Shown: positions 1-10,600 of the stretch, in pieces
Numbering within the stretch: position 1 is the first letter of the stretch
How the letters are laid out: the number at the start of each line of letters is the position of its first letter
NCBI RefSeq assembly: GCF_040183065.1
Contig: NC_091127.1
Location: 110,239,834 to 110,303,833, forward strand
Length of the DNA stretch: 64,000 nt
Source: Periplaneta americana
Lineage: Eukaryota; Arthropoda; Insecta; Blattodea; Blattidae
Reading direction: 5' to 3'
Program-made: the position numbers and the translations under genes
Notes under the pieces: model-generated
The model's database searches: none
Told to the model about the DNA's origin: nothing
What the model saw: the letters and a program-made list of their open reading frames with translations, nothing else

Positions 1-249
1 AGCAAACGTTCTGATGGAGGCAGATAAAAAAGTTATTTTTTTTTTCTTTCACCATGTTAATAATACTAAAAGAAGTACTTATACAAATTTTGGCCACTCG
101 ACCGCAATTATGAGGCCGTCCATAAAGTGATTTTCCCTGGAGCCGTTTATAGAAAAAAGCACAATTGCATGGAAATATTTATTGAAATAGATACAACAAT
201 TGTTGTGCTATATCTCAACATATCCCCCACTGGAATTGAGCCATTTGTC
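1..249 (-). mobile_element. mariner-type transposase C-terminus and 3' end (left arm of palindromic remnant)
   Basis: Read on the minus strand, the sequence just below 249 encodes DKWLNSSGGYVE and then a stop. This resembles the C-terminus of mariner transposases (a conserved YDKCLN-type ending). About 230 bases of element 3' end follow. The same segment recurs inverted at 1911-2166, where it reads YEKCLNSDGKYVEK and stop, so the two form an imperfect inverted repeat of about 250 bp. The missing upstream codons sit at 1825-1910 (minus), which reads VKRWFRSEAADFYD; the hAT element at 258-1816 has split the frame. The left end may continue outside the window. Family by recalled motifs; not an intact gene. 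Confidence 0.7.
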
Positions 250-306
250 ATACTATGTAGAGATGGGTAAAAAATAACACAACAGTTATTTTGGAACTGT
301 TCCGGT

Positions 307-578
307 CTCGGAACTGTTGCAAAAATGAACAGTAGGTCGGAACCTCCTGTTCCGAAATAACAGTGTTCCGACTCCGAGCCGCTCACTTGCCCAGCTGTTG
401 CGGGCTCGCAGTACCGCGTTGCACAAGGTATGTTCCGACTCCCTCGGAACTGTTGCAAAAATGAACAGTAGGTCGGAACCTCCTGTTCCGAAATAACAGT
501 GTTCCGACTCCGAGCTGCTCACTCGCCCAGCTGTTGCGGGCTCGCAGTACCGCGTTGCACAAGGTATGTTCCGACTCC
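307..578. repeat. Tandem duplication, 136-bp unit, two copies
   Basis: The block starting CTCGGAACTGTTGCAAAAAT at 307 recurs at 443, a period of 136 bp, with only a few differences between copies. It lies inside the hAT-type element. Each copy contains several short palindromes built on GGAAC/GTTCC. Confidence 0.85.
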
Positions 579-1241
579 GAGATAACAGTCGGAATGTCGG
601 AGCTTGTTCCGATGAACCGATAGCTGCAGTTACACTGTTCTCGTTGTTCTTTATGTTATACTTGGAACTTCGTTGGATGAAGTTGGTACTTGAAACTCTC
701 ACGTGGTTGGAGGGGGGCGCATGGAAATTGAAATCCTTGCGGTGGCGCGAACTTTAATAACAACATTTGTAAGACTGGCCAATCATCTGTAATGTTATAG
801 TAAGTATTTAATAATCTGTAATATTCATTCCCGCTTTATGGTTTATTTCACCATTAGTTGACTAATTCTGTTTTATAAACATTCTACAAAGTCATAAAGT
901 ACGCATACTATTATTAATTCATTGATCAGCTGATTTTATACAAAGGTTAAAGTCGTAAATGGTAATGAGTGGTTTAGTTACAATGTCTGTATGTCGTTTG
1001 TTGAGGTTAAGTCTGACAAGCACAAGTTTTTGTGCTATCTTCTCTGTTATCAAAGAACGACAAAAATGTTGTAGCATTATTTGTTGGAAACTACCCATAT
1101 AAGTACTGATTTGGAGAGCGAGGTTTAATGCGAAGTTTAAATTACACTTTGGTAAAGATGCGATTCCAACATTTTACTAACCCACTGCGGGGTTTCCAGG
1201 TTTCAGTACTGCCAATATATATATTTTTTATTTATGAAATT

Positions 1242-1247
1242 GTAATA

Positions 1248-1312
<65 letters not shown>
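1242..1312. repeat. (ATT)n microsatellite
   Basis: About 70 bases of near-perfect TAT/ATT repeat inside the hAT-type element. The tyrosine-run open frame across it is an artefact of the repeat. Confidence 0.95.
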
Positions 1313-1314
<2 letters not shown>

Positions 1315-1824
1315 ACTGTGCATTAAGAAAAGTAAAAATAAAAATTAATGATTTGTTTTTTTTTTTATTATGTAATAGAGAGAACAGAAATTACATACCA
1401 TATGTTTTAAATGTTATGTTATTTTTTTTTTTTTTAGTTGGCTACCATGTCTTTATAACTTTATGTACGAAAACAAAGTGTTGTATTCTGTCCTTGTAGT
1501 CAACAGCTGTGTAATTACTAACATTAAGCTTTTGAGTTCTGTCCGCATGCACAGCAATTTTCCAAAATCGATTCGAATGTGCATTGCAGTGCCATCTATA
1601 GATAAGAATGTGTACTATGTCATGCCTATGAGTGCTCCAGTGTGAGCAGCGTGGTGAAGAGGGAGGGTACTGTACAGTTCGTTTGAACGACTCAACGACT
1701 CCGACTCATCACCACTGGTGACTGTTATTTCGGAACTGTTATTTGGAACATAGTATTTTTTCGGAACCGGAACAGTCGGAACTGTTCCGGGAAAAGAACA
1801 ACTTCGCCCATCACTAATACTATG

Positions 1825-2166
1825 GGATCAATTTTTGTGTCGTAGAAGTCAGCCGCCTCAGATCGGAACCAGCGTTTGACTGTGTCTGCACCTCTCTCTG
1901 TCGATCCCATGATATGAGAAATGTCTCAATTCCGATGGAAAATATGTTGAAAAATAGCTCAACAATTGTTGTGTCTGTTTCAATAAATTTGCCCAATGAA
2001 ATTGTGTTTTTTTTTCTGTTAACTGCCCCTGGCGAACTAATTTTTTACGGCCTCCATAATTGCGGTCGAGTGGCCAAAATTTGTATAAGCACTTCTTTTG
2101 ACATTATTAACATGGTGGAAGAAAAAAATTAACTTTTTTATCTGCCCCCATTAGAACGTTTGCTTG
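1825..2166. mobile_element. mariner remnant, inverted junction (minus 1825-1910, plus 1911-2166)
   Basis: 1910 down to 1825 on the minus strand encodes VKRWFRSEAADFYDTKID, the segment that normally precedes the C-terminal YDKCLN motif of mariner transposases. At 1911 the strand switches: the plus strand reads YEKCLNSDGKYVEK, stop, and then the same 3' end as 1-249. Two C-terminal halves therefore lie back to back. The right terminus is near 2166 (ending in AACGTTTGCT), the inverse of the first bases of the window. Confidence 0.7.
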
Positions 2167-2358
2167 TGAGTTGATGAAAGTGTCCAGATCTCTGAGCCAT
2201 ATAGAAGAGTTGGTAGTGCTGATTTGTGTAGAATTTTAAAACTGTCTCCAATCGTACTTTCTTAATTATAACACGTTTAATTTTATTGTACTTATCAGCA
2301 GTTGAAATTTTGCTAACTTGTTTCGTATGTCTCTTGTAGGTAATAATACCGGTGATGA

Positions 2359-2360
2359 TG

Positions 2361-2424
<64 letters not shown>
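2359..2424. repeat. (TAA)n microsatellite
   Basis: Perfect ATA/TAA trinucleotide run of about 65 bases, preceded by GATGATGAT. Confidence 0.95.
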
Positions 2425-2427
<3 letters not shown>

Positions 2428-2889
2428 CAGTTATTGAGAATGTAAACAATGACTCTCTCATAACGACTGTGTGCCCTTTGTCTTGATTTGTCTTTACCTT
2501 CTTTAGTGGTGGCCGTGAGTTATGTCAACCACATGGTCAGAGTTTTTCGTCATTACCGGAATGAGCTTAATCCTTGAGCGTATAATTTGTTTTGATGATG
2601 AGTTACATCATCAGCCTGATGTACGAAGCATAGTAAGTTACATAATAGTTAATGCGAAGATTTAAAACAATTTGGAAGCCGAGGATGTGGATTCCATTCT
2701 TACCAAAGACATACAATAATGTCCTTTATAAGAGTTTGAAAATTGACTTCATTAAGAAACAACAGCGCGCACTTGGAAAGAGTAATTCAGTTGTTGTTAC
2801 CTTCCATGATGTCAATGCTGTTACCTTGTGCTCTCAACTAGGCCTACTCACTTCGCCAACTGACTGATTAAGCACTATTTTCTATTCAC

Positions 2890-3110
2890 GGGTCGCCCTG
2901 AGTGGCGCAGTTTCTATAGCGCTGGCCTTCTGTGCCCGAGGTTGCGGGTTAGATCCCGGCCCAGGTCGATGGCATTTAAGTGTGCTTAAATGCGAGAGGC
3001 TCGTGTCACTAGATTTAGTGCATGTACAAGAACTCCTGCGGGACAAAATTCCGGCACATCGGCGACGCTGATATAACCTCGGCAGTTACGAGTGTGGTTA
3101 AATAAACTAC
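2890..3110 (+). mobile_element. tRNA-headed SINE
   Basis: The first 75 bases look like a degenerate tRNA: an A-box-like GAGTGGCGCAGT and a B-box-like GGTTAGATCCC. They are followed by a unique body that ends in GGTTAAATAAAC. The layout (pol III promoter head, about 220 bp, A-rich end) is that of an insect SINE, and the body matches a SINE I recall from cockroach sequence. Possible flanking duplications (TTCTATTCACG / TTCTACTCATG) are imperfect, suggesting an old insertion. Confidence 0.75.
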
Positions 3111-3639
3111 AATTTAATTCTACTCATGACCGGAAGCTACTTAATTTTTCGATAATATTATATTCAAGCTTTGATTTCGCAACCTTACAGTTAGTATGAG
3201 GGCTAATTTTGCTATTGCTGTGCATATCAGGCCTGCCAAGTGTCAGCTTCGGCGGTTGACATCAGCGTTTTTATGCTCGTCAGCGTGTCAGCGCACCATA
3301 CACATATGTTAGCTTTTCTTTAGAAATTCAAATGAGACATATATGTCAATCCTTTCCTTCCCAAAGTTTTGACACAGAGTGCTTGTTTTGAACATCAGAG
3401 GACACTACTTTGGTTTGTCAGCTAAAGATCTACTAGACAAGCTATTTGATGATGGGACTGTAGGCAAAAATCATATTGAAACTTTTTGAGGGAGTTAGAG
3501 CATTCTTTTGCACATCAGTAAAATATTTACAGTTGATTTTACCTCTTAACAATGAAGTTGTTTCCAATAGTGCTTTTGTCAATGTTAAAAACAGTGAAAA
3601 CAGCTGCAATCAAGTTAAATATTTTTATAGGAGGTTCAT

Positions 3640-3793
3640 CTTTTAGTACTTTGATTTTTATTGTATTTGTAAATTTAATATTAATTGTAATTATATTCTT
3701 AATATTGTAGTTGTAATCCCTTGGTAGAGGGGAAAAGAAGGCCTGTTGGCCTTATCTCTACCAGGTTAAATAAATAAAATAAAATAAAAAAGA
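3640..3793 (+). mobile_element. LINE 3' tail fragment
   Basis: GGTAGAGGGGAAAAGAAGGC, a short hairpin and then CTCTACCAGGTTAAATAAAT ending in an (AAATA)-rich tail. The same CTCTACCAGGTTAAATAAAT tail occurs at 57166-57190. It has the form of a severely 5'-truncated LINE end, here nested in the hAT remnant. Confidence 0.55.
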
Positions 3794-3995
3794 AGTATAT
3801 TGAAGTTCACTAATGATGACATGAATAATTTGTACGATGAATTTATGCAATTCAAATGTAAACAAAGACAACTTGCAGAGAATTTTGTTGATTGTGAGTT
3901 GATTTGGAACGATCTGTAAAATGGAACTGACTACAATGGTGTAAAAATATGAAAAACTGTGCAGGGTTGTGCAAATTGTTTTAATTTTGCCCCAA

Positions 3996-4107
3996 AGCAA
4001 TGCAACAGAGGAAAGAGTATTCAGTCTTATCCGACAAAATAAAACACAGTTCCGTTCCAGCATGAAAATGGACAGAACACTCTCTTCTCTTATACTGATA
4101 TGTTGCA
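3996..4107 (+). pseudogene. hAT transposase dimerisation-domain fragment
   Basis: About 37 codons starting ATEERVFSLIRQNKTQFRSS, ending at an in-frame stop TGA. The ERVFS core and the following basic helix are the usual end of hAT transposases. No open frame links it to the degraded upstream part. Confidence 0.75.
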
Positions 4108-4687
4108 AGGAATTATGAGGGGAAATGTTATAAACAGGAATTTGATGAGAAATTCTTACAGAAAGTAAAGTGTGTCACTGACAACTACAATGAAAGTAAA
4201 TCTCACAAGTAAATTGATTTCTTCTTTGAAGCCACTACTTTAAATAGCAATTAAGTTCAATGTCAGCCTTTTTATCCTTTGTGAGCTTCTGTACATACCG
4301 ATATCAGTTTTTCCTAGATTTGAAACTTGGCAGCCCTGGCATATCAAATAATGTGCGCAGTTTGAGGGGAGATTTCAATATGAACTCATTAACACGTTCC
4401 TTATTAGTTGTCGTCTCAAGGGTAATGGCTCCAAAAAGAGAAATAGATCAGGTTATGATTTGTTTTCTTCACATGGAATTGATTAAGAGTGGGCAACTGG
4501 TTGGGCTAGATAAACTTCAGAGGTATCATGACTAGGGAGAGGATGTTGATGGCCTAAAAATCTACTTAAAATGATCATTAAAATGCCCTTAAACTAATGG
4601 AAAAATGACATGGAATTAAAAGAAAATGACATTTAAATATTATTCACCGTGCTCGCACTACAACTACTTAAAAATTAGTCACCTTGT

Positions 4688-4688
<1 letters not shown>

Positions 4689-4741
<53 letters not shown>

Positions 4742-4742
4742 T
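4689..4742. repeat. (ATA)n microsatellite
   Basis: About 54 bases of ATA/TAA repeat. Confidence 0.95.
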
Positions 4743-5312
4743 TTATTTGCCAGAAATCAGTCTACAAGGCCTGGATATGACATCGTCAAGTTTCAATAAC
4801 AATCTCGGAGAGAGGAGGCAACTTCCTGGAATTTAGCTAAGATAAAGGAAAAGAACAACAAAATGAAGGTTTTAAGGAAAAACTATAGACTTTAATGAGG
4901 GTTTACAATGTGTTTCAATCAGAGGTGGTCGGTCAAAGCCCTTACTTAAACTAAGCTGTTGTCAAGCATTTTATATTACTTCCGTTGTGTGAAGTGAAGC
5001 CTTCAGCGGAATGAAGGATGGACTTTAGATTCTATTCCAAACTATAAACTCAAACTTCACTGTTATTCACTTATTCAGTAGGTAATTACTACTGGCCTAT
5101 TTGCTTAGAAAATGATTTAACAGATCTATCGGTAAAGAAGAAAGTAAAATGCATTCCAAATAATCTAAAAGTTCTTCAAAGTATTTAAAATGACCAAAAA
5201 ATGCCGGAAAAAAATATAAAAATAACCTATTACAGTAGTTCAAAAACGTCAAAATATGCAATATAAGAATTTTCCATTTTGAATCTTGCGTACACTACTT
5301 TTAACACTTGAA

Positions 5313-5657
5313 TATAATTAATTGATTAACTAGCGGACTTACTCGTGTTAATTATGCAAGATTTATGTGGCTTACAGCTGTTTCAGTGCTTCACGCACCA
5401 TCCTCAGAGCCTACTAGATCTCGGCGTCATTTCGAACTTCTCTGCCTGTTATGTGGGTGTGTTTGATTGTTGAAAGGTGTTGAAGTGTGGAGTCAAATAG
5501 TGTGTGTGTAGTGAAATTGATCAGGCAGAGAAGTTCGAGATGACGCCGAGATCTAGTAGGCTCTGAGGATGGTGCGTGAAGCACTCAAACAGCAGTAAGC
5601 CGCACAAATCTTACATAATTAACACGAGTAAGTCCGCTAGTTAATCAATTAATTATA
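5313..5657. repeat. Large inverted repeat, 136-bp arms, about 73-bp loop
   Basis: 5313-5448 is the near-perfect reverse complement of 5522-5657. Both outer ends carry TAATTAATTGATTAACTAGC and both inner ends CTCTGCCTG/CAGGCAGAG. There are only a handful of mismatches over 136 bp, so the DNA or its transcript would fold into a long hairpin. Probably a foldback-type or TIR-only element. I see no coding potential and no certain target duplication. Confidence 0.9.
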
Positions 5658-7673
5658 AGATTTTTTTTACGTTGATATTAACATAGAAAGAATTTCTATA
5701 TTAATAGGCATCGTCCTAATGTGAAAAATAAGAAGATGACTTTTAATCAACATCCGTCCCCTAATCATGACCTACCCAAGTCCACCCTAGGCACTATCCT
5801 TACGGTTAAGAAATAGATCTCTAGTCTCTACATCAATCTCTTGGTTTTATGAACACCCGCTAGTTTTAATGATCTTCATATGTTTTTTTTTTATATAAAA
5901 TTCTAAATAGGCTGATTCATACATTCACATTTTGTGATTCGAACATTAGAAACCTCACTGTTTCACTATCTTAGCTTTAACTTCCAGCAAATACAGTACC
6001 TATTTGTTGAAAGAATCAAACAAATGAGGCATTATGCTCTTTCACATTGGCCCAGACGAGATACAGAATTCTAGGGGACATTTCTAGGTATTCTCTTTGC
6101 TGTATATTTATTTAGTCCGTGGATTCACTTAGAGGGTTTGTGGACAACGTCTGGAAAAATATTACGCATTTTTTACACAGGAAACTAGGTGAAATAGAAC
6201 GAGACTCGAGTGTGACTGAAGTAATGAAAAAGCATAATCTTTGGGTAAAGTTCGTAAACTTAAGTTGTCATTTCACCTGCATGAGCTGAGATCACTGCTG
6301 TTTCATCAAAGATTTGTGCAACCAACTTGTGGTTATGCCAATGAATCTCTCAAGCACGATCTTTGAGATTTCTTGTAGAATTATCTAATTTGTTGAGATT
6401 ACTGTAACCATTTTTGGACCAAACAGCCTGTTCTCTTGGAAATAACAAACATCGCCAAAGTAAGGATTTGTTAGGTTTTGAACTTCCTATAATTAATTTT
6501 CTTTTTTATAGGTAAAGTCTGTCAGAGTGCACAATTTACAATAAAATTTTTCACTTTAAATCTTTAAATGAAATTATTTCTGCAACAATTCATATATCAA
6601 GGAAAATAAGTAATATGCTGAAGGATATAGGAATCCGACAAGGAAACCTCAGTGCACAGAAACTAGCGGGCGTGAATGTCTCGTGCAGATGACGTATGTT
6701 CCCGTTCCCAGCATGCTATTACGCCTACTGCATGGGTGTAAGAGGGGTATAGCATGCGTGCCGCGAGGAGTCCGAGCTGAGCTTTCCTTGTAGGATACCT
6801 AAAGTATTGCCGCTTACAGACGAAACTTAAAAAAAAATAAGTACTTATTGTAATATTATAAGCATTGGACACTGGAAAATATAATCAATCACCAAAGAAA
6901 TTTCAGTATTGTAACATAGTAACTCATAACAGATTGAAATAACTAGTACAAGTAAGACTGCATTACCCACCACCACTGACCATACACTGAGAGAGACCAA
7001 CGAAAGTTTACAAAGCAATTCAGGGACTATCAGTAGGAATGCAATAATCCTTTTGCAGAAACAGTAGTTGCTGTCAATGTATTTTCTCTGTATTCTCAAT
7101 GGACAGAGCAAACAACTAAAGAAAGAATCATTTTATAATCCTACCACAATTTTTTTAATTAGCATATTGGGTACGCAATGTTTACCTAGTATACCCAGAG
7201 TGTACGCTCCTCGAAAGTATCTACAAAGCTCGGATAAAGAAGTACGAAAATGTTCGTGTGTTTTCACAACAGTCGTGAAAATAAACTATGGGTACCTATA
7301 TAAGAAATACTCTGAAAAATGCAATACTTACCAGTTTCACAGTACGAATTATTTAGAAGGACCAAAGTGGCAACGACCAAAACATTAATTAAAACCAGTT
7401 GTGTTCACATTCATGCGAATTCCAACAAATTGTCGTCTCATATTCCAAAACTATATTCAAATTCTAAAGTTCCTAAGGTATGAGTAGAATTTTAGTAGAA
7501 CAATTCCTGCCTCTGACTGAGAAGAATATAATAGGCCTCTTTTCTTTTCTTTCTGTGGTGAGAAAGAATTAAAACATACACAAAGAAAATCTTTTACCTC
7601 TAAATGAGAACAGCATATTTCTTCTGCTTTCTACAGTGAAAAAGAATTAAAATACATTTTCTCATTTCCACAG
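5658..7673. other. No recognised gene; region upstream of the first visible exon of the large gene
   Basis: AT-rich single-copy-looking sequence. Short open frames here (for example 6845-7111 minus and 7068-7388 plus) have no splice-site context or recognisable motif. 7550-7590 and 7622-7662 are imperfect copies of each other (both contain GAAAAAGAATTAAAA-like sequence) and end at the splice acceptor before 7674. An upstream exon of the large gene may lie here or outside the window; I could not identify one. Confidence 0.5.
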
Positions 7674-10600
7674 GGACACTGGTGCAGTATTGGAGGAGGA
7701 AGAAATGGGGACAGGTCGAGGAATAAGTAGGAAAACTCAGGGTGACCAGGTGCCTTCGAACCCGGGCCTTCCACACCGGCGCTACTCTGTGCCGGAGACA
7801 GTAATGCGCAAGTACTCGCTAAACAAGCAACGCTCCAGCTCCAGTGATAGCGGAGTGGCCACTGTGCCTGTCGCCACTCCTGATTCCATTTCCAGCAACC
7901 CCCCAGTACAGCCGAGTACCTCCTCTTCGGAAGAAACATATTCCGACTCCTCCTCAAGCGACACCTCCATGGGGAACAAAGGGACAAGAGTTACACCACT
8001 ACACACCAATGCTCCTACGAGATCAACACTGGACACTGTGACAGAAGAAGTGAGTGACTCTGTGCCGGGGAAAAGGTCCTCTGACACACTGGAACCTGTG
8101 AGCTCAATCAAGGAGGATGCGTCGTCAATTAGTCCTGAGAAAGAAATCACAAACTCAACAGAAACACAATCACAATCCGTAGAATTGAACGTGAAACAAA
8201 ACCAACCTAAAACACCAGACACATCCGAACTAGAGAACTCGGTCAAATCTGACCTGCCTTCTTCCCAGACATTGAATGTATCTTCCGCACAAAGTAGCTC
8301 TGCATCCATTGCGAAAAAAGAAAAGAAACTCAGTTTACAAAATACCTCAACTTCCACTGAACCACCAAAATCGGTCAATGAAAGTCTTTCACTTCATAAA
8401 ATTACGGAGAACAAGTGTGCAACCGGTTCAGGTAAAGAAAAGAGAAAAATCTCACTAAACTCAACATCAACTGAGCCAAAAAGTTCTGCCAAAGACGATT
8501 TATCTTCTTCCCAGACATTCAGTATACAGTCAATTGAGAGCACGCAGAACAAAGATATTATACACAGTCCACAAGACGTTGCAGTTTCGACTGAACCACA
8601 AAGTTCAGCCAAAGATGATTTATCGTCGTCTCAAACTTTAGAAATAGAATCTACTGACAGTAGAACGTTATCACTACCAGAACCAGATGCTGGGCTGAAT
8701 TCACACTCCAACACTGAATCTGGTGAACAAGCAAGTTTGGGAAACAATCACATATCATCATCTCAGACAATGGATGTAGAACCTACTGAAGGTGAAAATT
8801 CATCGTCTCTCTACAAAGGAATGAATAAACATAAACCCAAATCTACTGAATCAATTGAGCCCAAAAGTTCGAATAATGAAGAATTTACAACACAATCAGA
8901 AAGTATCCAGTCTGTAAGTGTGTCCCAATCATCTTCTAACAAAGAATCTAGACAGAGCTCTGGTGGCAGTAGTAAATCAGCCAAAGAACGAAGCACATCC
9001 AGGAGAGATCAATCTGTCCATAGCGATCGCGAGAGGCAATCGTCCACTATGAACAAAAGTCGGGATACTGAAGATACTTTGGAGCCACGAAGTTCGTCTA
9101 GGGATGAATTATCTTCTTCACAGACAATGGAAGTTCCCTCTACAGACAGCAGACCATCCACCAATCAGAATAGGACTTCTGCAGCTAGTGAAATAACAGA
9201 GTCGCCCGATAGGCGACAAAGGACTCCCAGTTCGACTCCTGGAGGAGAAGTGAGCTTCACGCCAACGGAATGCTGTGTGAGTACACCCGATCCAGAGAGA
9301 TCTCAGAGTTTGTCATCTGACAGAGCTTCAGAGTCCTGTAGCATAACGCCAGTGGGACAAACATCAGAGTCTAGCATGAGTGCATCATCTCCAGAGAGAC
9401 CATCAATTGATCCCAGATCGCCAGTCAGCTCAATATCTCCCCAATCTAGTGATCACACGTATTCCACACAGGATGCAACTTTAAGCGTGAGGTCCGACCC
9501 AATTATACTCGGAAGACCAGCTAGTGTCATCAGGGGTAACATGACAGGTACCATGCAACACAGCAAGTACACCCAAGTGTCGGATTCTGAGCAATCCATT
9601 GGTCATATCGAGTTCATGAATGAGAATATTGACAATGAGAGCAGGCCTATGCTACATATGCTGAGTAGAAACTTTAGTTCTAATGGAGTAAAAGATGACA
9701 CTGATTCTGCTAAATTAGCGAAGTCACAATCAACAGAATCAAGCTCAGAGCAGCAGACTGGAGACAGTGGACACGCCACAGAACCCGATTCTAGACTTGT
9801 AGAAGATTTCTGTGGTACATCTAATTTATTAGAAAACAATAACCAAGTAAAAAAAAGCGACGAGGTAGAAATCCTAACAGAAGCAGTACGGGGACCAAAC
9901 AAGCAAGCATCCACCAACACAGAGCCAGTGCTTTGTAGACACCAATCTAGGGCGTGGGAAATAATTATACAGCCTACAATGGTGCAGAATAGTTCAAAAT
10001 GTCCCAGTGACGGTTTCTGTGGAACTAAGACTAAATCTCCACATAACAAACTGTCAATTCTCCCATCCAAGAACCAGGACGTTGATTTCTTTAGTACTAA
10101 GACTTATCTAGTGATCAGACCAAGTGGTTCTACTACAATGCAAGCAAGTACAAGTTTCTGTGGTACTCAAACGTACCCACTTGCTAAATCTAACTCGTCT
10201 TCTGTTGTGAAGACTCAACCAGTAAGTCGTGAAGTAGAAATCTTCGATCCAAAAATTTTAAACCCAACCAAAAGCGAGGATTCAGCACCTTATAGCTGGA
10301 GCAGGCTGACTGATGAGGAGAGAACAGTTAGAGTACAACATCAGCGCCACAGATTGTGGATGAATAGGAGGTTATCTGCCGCCAATGCCTTGCCCCCATC
10401 TCCCATGCATGGGCCACTGAGCTCCATTACTGGCACAGGAAGTACATACCGCAAGAACTACGATGTGCAATTAGTTGTGCCACGTTACTCGGCTCTACCA
10501 AGATCCGTGTCAATGCTTGTCAACACGTCGTCGGGTGAATGTTCTAGCAACAGCAATAGCGACTCAGAGTGTCTAAGTCTGGTCGACAGTCTGGAAGATA

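Larger units (their letters stand above)
258..1816. mobile_element. hAT-type non-autonomous element with 8-bp target duplication
   Basis: The element begins TAGAGATGGG and ends CCCATCACTA, an imperfect terminal inverted repeat. It is flanked by identical 8-bp direct repeats ATACTATG at 250-257 and 1817-1824. An 8-bp duplication is typical of hAT transposons. The insertion splits a mariner transposase frame, so it is the younger event. No transposase is recognisable inside. The content is a duplicated 136-bp block, a trinucleotide microsatellite and repeated GGAACTGTTCCG-like palindromic motifs near both ends. Confidence 0.8.
3230..4338 (+). mobile_element. hAT element remnant with 8-bp duplication
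   Basis: The ends GGCCTGCCAAG and CTTGGCAGCCCTG form an inverted repeat. They are flanked by 8-bp direct repeats GCATATCA at 3222-3229 and 4339-4346. Inside, at 3996-4107 on the plus strand, one frame reads ATEERVFSLIRQNKTQFRSS and onward, matching the C-terminal dimerisation region of hAT transposases (consensus around ERVFS). The upstream coding part is broken by stops and by an inserted LINE tail at about 3640-3793. A dead, formerly autonomous element. Confidence 0.8.

Noticed and set aside
1128-1499. Poly-tyrosine open frame; likewise poly-isoleucine frames at 2138-2461, 26593-26868 and 53253-53483
   Set aside because: Translations of ATT/TAA microsatellites.
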